A stretch of 9,099 nucleotides of DNA from JBKHBT01 sp046542255 (lineage in GTDB: Bacteria; UBP14; UBA6098; JBKHBT01): positions 1-9,099 of the forward strand of contig JBKHBT010000116.1 of NCBI GenBank assembly GCA_046542255.1, given 5' to 3'. The notes below the pieces were generated by a model. The model worked only from the letters and a program-made list of their open reading frames with translations, was not told where the DNA came from and ran no database searches. Shown here piece by piece: positions 6,887 through 9,099 of the stretch. Position 1 is the stretch's first letter; each line of letters begins with the position of its first letter. The position numbers and the translations under genes are program-made.

Positions 6887-8878
6887 ATGGAAAATCATAC
6901 GGGTAATAAGGATATAGATGATAGTAATCATCATGGCAGCCATCATAAAATGATGATAAAGGATTTCCGGAGAAGATTCTGGATAAGTCTTATTATAACC
7001 ATACCAGTCCTGCTGTTATCGCCAATGATTAATAGATTTATCGGATTGGATAATTTATTTATCTTTAACGGTTCATATTTTATTTTACTCGCCTTTTCAA
7101 CTGCAGTTTTCCTTTATGGTGGTTATCCTTTCCAGAAAGGCATGATTTCAGAGCTTGGCAATAAACGCCCGGGAATGATGACCCTGATAGGATTTGCAAT
7201 TTCAGTTTCATATTTTTATAGCGGCGCTGTTGTACTAGGTTTGAAGGGTAGGTTCTTTTTCTGGGAACTCGCTACCCTGATTGATGTAATGCTACTTGGT
7301 CACTGGATTGAAATGAAATCCGTCGTAAAGACAAGAAGCGTTTTAGAGAACATTACCAAACTACTTCCCGATAAGGTTACCAAAATCGATGATTCAGGAA
7401 ATAAATCCGAGATCTCGCTAGACAGCTTGGAAAAAGACGATATAGTTCTTGTGAAACCCGGTAATAAGATACCTATTGATGGTGAAGTCATAGAAGGAAA
7501 AAGCGGTGTGAATGAATCCCTCCTGACAGGCGAGTCAAAACCAGTAAAAAAGTCTGAAGGCGATAGCGTAATCGGTGGCTCTATCAATAATGACGGCATC
7601 TTGAAAATAAAAGTAAAAAAAACAGGCGAAGAGTCTTATGTAAATCGGATAGTTACTATGGTAAATGATACTATAAAAGAGAAATCCAAAATGCAACATT
7701 TCGCTGACAAGGCTGCAATGTGGCTGACATTTATTGCTCTTGGCGCAGGTATAATAACGCTTATTGCATGGAAGATTTTTGCAGGAGAAGATTTTACATT
7801 CTCCCTCGAACGCTCTGTTACTGTCATGGTGATAACCTGTCCACACGCCCTGGGACTTGCGATACCTTTGGTTGTTGCCGTTTCAACCACTATTGCTGCA
7901 AAGCAGGGATTGATAATTCGAAATAGGACAGCATTCGAAAATGCATGGCGGGCAGATACTGTCGTATTCGATAAAACCGGGACACTTACAAAAGGCGAAT
8001 TCGGAATTTTTGCAGTCGTTTCCAATGATGATAGTCTAAGCAAAGAAGAAATCTTGAATATTGCTGGCTCAATAGAATCAAACTCCGAACATCCACTGGC
8101 AAAACCAATTGCGGATAATGCCAAACAAATTCGCGAGATAGATAATTTCGAAAATATACCCGGAAGAGGTGTTCAGGCAGAAATCGATGATAAGAAAGTT
8201 AAAATCGTTAGTCCGCAATATTTAAAAGAAAATGATATTGAAATAGATAACAATGATATCCGACAACTTTTTGATAGCAGTTCTACTATTGTTTTTGTAC
8301 TTATCGATGATTTATTAAAAGGCGCAATAGCCCTTAGCGACATGATTCGAGAAGAATCCAAAGATGCAATAGAATCTCTTCAGCAGATGGGGTTAAAGTG
8401 CAAAGTCATAACCGGTGATAATCAAAAAGTAACACATGATGTAGCCAAGGAACTTGGCTTGGATGATTTTGAAGCCGAGGTTCTTCCAGAAAATAAATCT
8501 GATGGAGTAAAAAGAATGCAGGAAAATGGCCAGCAAGTCATAATGGTCGGGGATGGAGTCAACGATGCTCCTGCATTAGCACAGAGCAATTTTGGTATAG
8601 CAATTGGCGCCGGAACCGATCTGGCTATAGATTCAGCGGATGCAATACTTGTCAGCAATGACCCTCGTGATGTTTCGGATGCGATATCATTCTCTAAAAA
8701 AACATATAAGAAAATGAAACAGAATCTTTTCTGGGCCACCGGATACAATGCCATAGCGATTCCTCTTGCAGCCGGCGTTCTTTTCTGGGCAGGCATAATA
8801 TTATCGCCTGCTGTCGGCGCTGTATTGATGTCTTTGAGCACTGTAATTGTTGCTATTAATGCGAGATTGCTTAAGTAG
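6887..8878 (+). CDS. copB: Copper/silver-exporting P1B-type ATPase, CopB class
   Basis: A 663-residue P-type ATPase of the heavy-metal (P1B) family that would pump Cu or Ag out of the cytoplasm. Numbering is from the ATG at 6887. The N terminus is His-rich (HHGSHHKMM, 15-23) and has no CxxC heavy-metal-associated domain. About eight membrane segments are seen, with GHWIEM at 138-143 in the fourth. The actuator has LLTGES (212-217). The sixth helix carries CPH (318-320), the signature of CopB/P1B-3 rather than CPC of CopA. DKTGTLT (362-368) holds the phosphorylated Asp; SEHPLA (400-405), TGDN (509-512) and GDGVNDAPAL (555-564) complete the ATP site. YNAIAIP (620-626) and MSLSTVIVAINA (648-659) fit the last two CopB helices. 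All catalytic motifs are intact. An ATG 15 bp upstream (6872) lies in the dyad and lacks a Shine-Dalgarno; 6887 has AGAAGAG before it, so it is preferred with moderate certainty. No copper chaperone or regulator is adjacent. Confidence 0.9.
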   Translation: MENHTGNKDIDDSNHHGSHHKMMIKDFRRRFWISLIITIPVLLLSPMINRFIGLDNLFIFNGSYFILLAFSTAVFLYGGYPFQKGMISELGNKRPGMMTLIGFAISVSYFYSGAVVLGLKGRFFFWELATLIDVMLLGHWIEMKSVVKTRSVLENITKLLPDKVTKIDDSGNKSEISLDSLEKDDIVLVKPGNKIPIDGEVIEGKSGVNESLLTGESKPVKKSEGDSVIGGSINNDGILKIKVKKTGEESYVNRIVTMVNDTIKEKSKMQHFADKAAMWLTFIALGAGIITLIAWKIFAGEDFTFSLERSVTVMVITCPHALGLAIPLVVAVSTTIAAKQGLIIRNRTAFENAWRADTVVFDKTGTLTKGEFGIFAVVSNDDSLSKEEILNIAGSIESNSEHPLAKPIADNAKQIREIDNFENIPGRGVQAEIDDKKVKIVSPQYLKENDIEIDNNDIRQLFDSSSTIVFVLIDDLLKGAIALSDMIREESKDAIESLQQMGLKCKVITGDNQKVTHDVAKELGLDDFEAEVLPENKSDGVKRMQENGQQVIMVGDGVNDAPALAQSNFGIAIGAGTDLAIDSADAILVSNDPRDVSDAISFSKKTYKKMKQNLFWATGYNAIAIPLAAGVLFWAGIILSPAVGAVLMSLSTVIVAINARLLK

Positions 8879-8935
8879 GATTCGAGTTTTAGAAGTGGCA
8901 TATTATTATTTTAGAGGCTATAGGCATCTTGATTT

Positions 8936-8956
8936 TATAGATTTAGTTTATCTATA
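8936..8956. repeat. Small A+T-rich hairpin downstream of copB
   Basis: TATAGAT (8936-8942) and ATCTATA (8950-8956) form a perfect 7-bp stem with a 7-nt loop. The same right arm can instead pair, as CTATAGC (8952-8958), with GCTATAG at 8917-8923, giving an alternative fold. Confidence 0.4.
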
Positions 8957-8957
8957 G

Positions 8958-8987
8958 CAGATAATGCGTATGTTTGCGCATTGTCTG
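8958..8987 (+). terminator. Stem-loop, possible terminator of copB
   Basis: CAGATAATGCG (8958-8968) pairs with CGCATTGTCTG (8977-8987) over 11 bp with one G-T wobble and an 8-nt loop. It lies about 80 bp after the copB stop. The following sequence is A+T-rich (ATAATCCTTTATAA) but not a clean T-run, so intrinsic termination is plausible but not certain; a structured leader of a downstream gene is the alternative. Confidence 0.4.
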
Positions 8988-9016
8988 ATAATCCTTTATA
9001 ATATCATATACTCTTT

Positions 9017-9069
9017 TAAAGCCATATATATTATATATAATACGTAATATATATACTCAAAAGGCTTTA
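9017..9069. repeat. Large A+T-rich nested inverted repeat
   Basis: An outer arm TAAAGCC (9017-9023) pairs with GGCTTTA (9063-9069). An inner arm ATATATATTA (9024-9033), directly next to it, pairs with TAATATATAT (9045-9054). Inside is also a perfect 14-bp palindrome, TATTATATATAATA (9029-9042). The whole could extrude as a cruciform or form a long hairpin in RNA. Nothing else recognisable, and no ORF, is present in the 221 non-coding bases 8879-9099. Confidence 0.5.
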
Positions 9070-9099
9070 CTGATGTTTTAGCCTGAAAAGTATGACAAT

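Noticed and set aside
7636..8124. Minus-strand open frame of 162 codons inside copB
   Set aside because: It lies opposite conserved ATPase motifs, has no recognisable domain or ribosome site, and is a shadow frame.
8422..8901. Minus-strand open frame of 159 codons at the end of copB
   Set aside because: It overlaps the ATP-binding hinge and last membrane helices on the other strand and shows no independent coding evidence.
9017..9069. Replication origin or transposon end in the A+T-rich repeat
   Set aside because: No DnaA boxes, no transposase gene and no flanking target duplication are visible.

Overview
The window looks like a chromosomal piece of an A+T-rich, Gram-negative (diderm) bacterium. 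The envelope proteins point towards the FCB (Bacteroidetes-like) assemblage: a TonB-dependent receptor with an N-terminal carboxypeptidase-regulatory-like domain, a DUF3078-type outer-membrane protein, and OmpA-like periplasmic modules. No rRNA, tRNA or housekeeping marker is present, so the phylum stays an inference and an uncultured candidate phylum is quite possible. No insertion sequence, CRISPR array, tRNA or prophage gene was seen.

Left part (1-4031, minus strand). The first codons of a secreted lipoprotein lie at 1-86 (cut by the window edge). They are 56 bp downstream of a full-length TonB-dependent receptor gene (143-2908), so the two probably form a transport operon. A 274-bp A+T-rich gap with promoter-like and dyad sequences separates the receptor from a DUF3078-like beta-barrel gene (3183-4031).

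Centre (4032-6813). A 163-bp intergenic region with a clear inverted repeat divides the minus-strand DUF3078-like gene from a divergent plus-strand gene (4195-6813, TTG start). That gene encodes an unusual 872-residue inner-membrane-anchored protein with a complete-MIDAS von Willebrand A domain, an OmpA-like module just after it, a long middle region, and a second OmpA-like module at the C terminus. It is the least ordinary gene of the window.

Right part (6814-9099). After 73 bp holding two overlapping inverted repeats comes a complete copper/silver P-type ATPase of the CopB class (6887-8878), with a CPH membrane motif and a His-rich N terminus. A perfect 9-bp dyad sits 13 bp upstream of its likely start and has CRP/FNR-like geometry. 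The last 221 bp are non-coding and carry a series of inverted repeats, one of them a plausible terminator.

How the genes fit together: three or four products act in the envelope (outer-membrane uptake, outer-membrane barrel, periplasmic peptidoglycan-linked scaffold or sensor, metal export). No single pathway joins them visibly. By hand count the CopB gene has far fewer TCGA tetranucleotides than its neighbours, which may hint at a separate origin.
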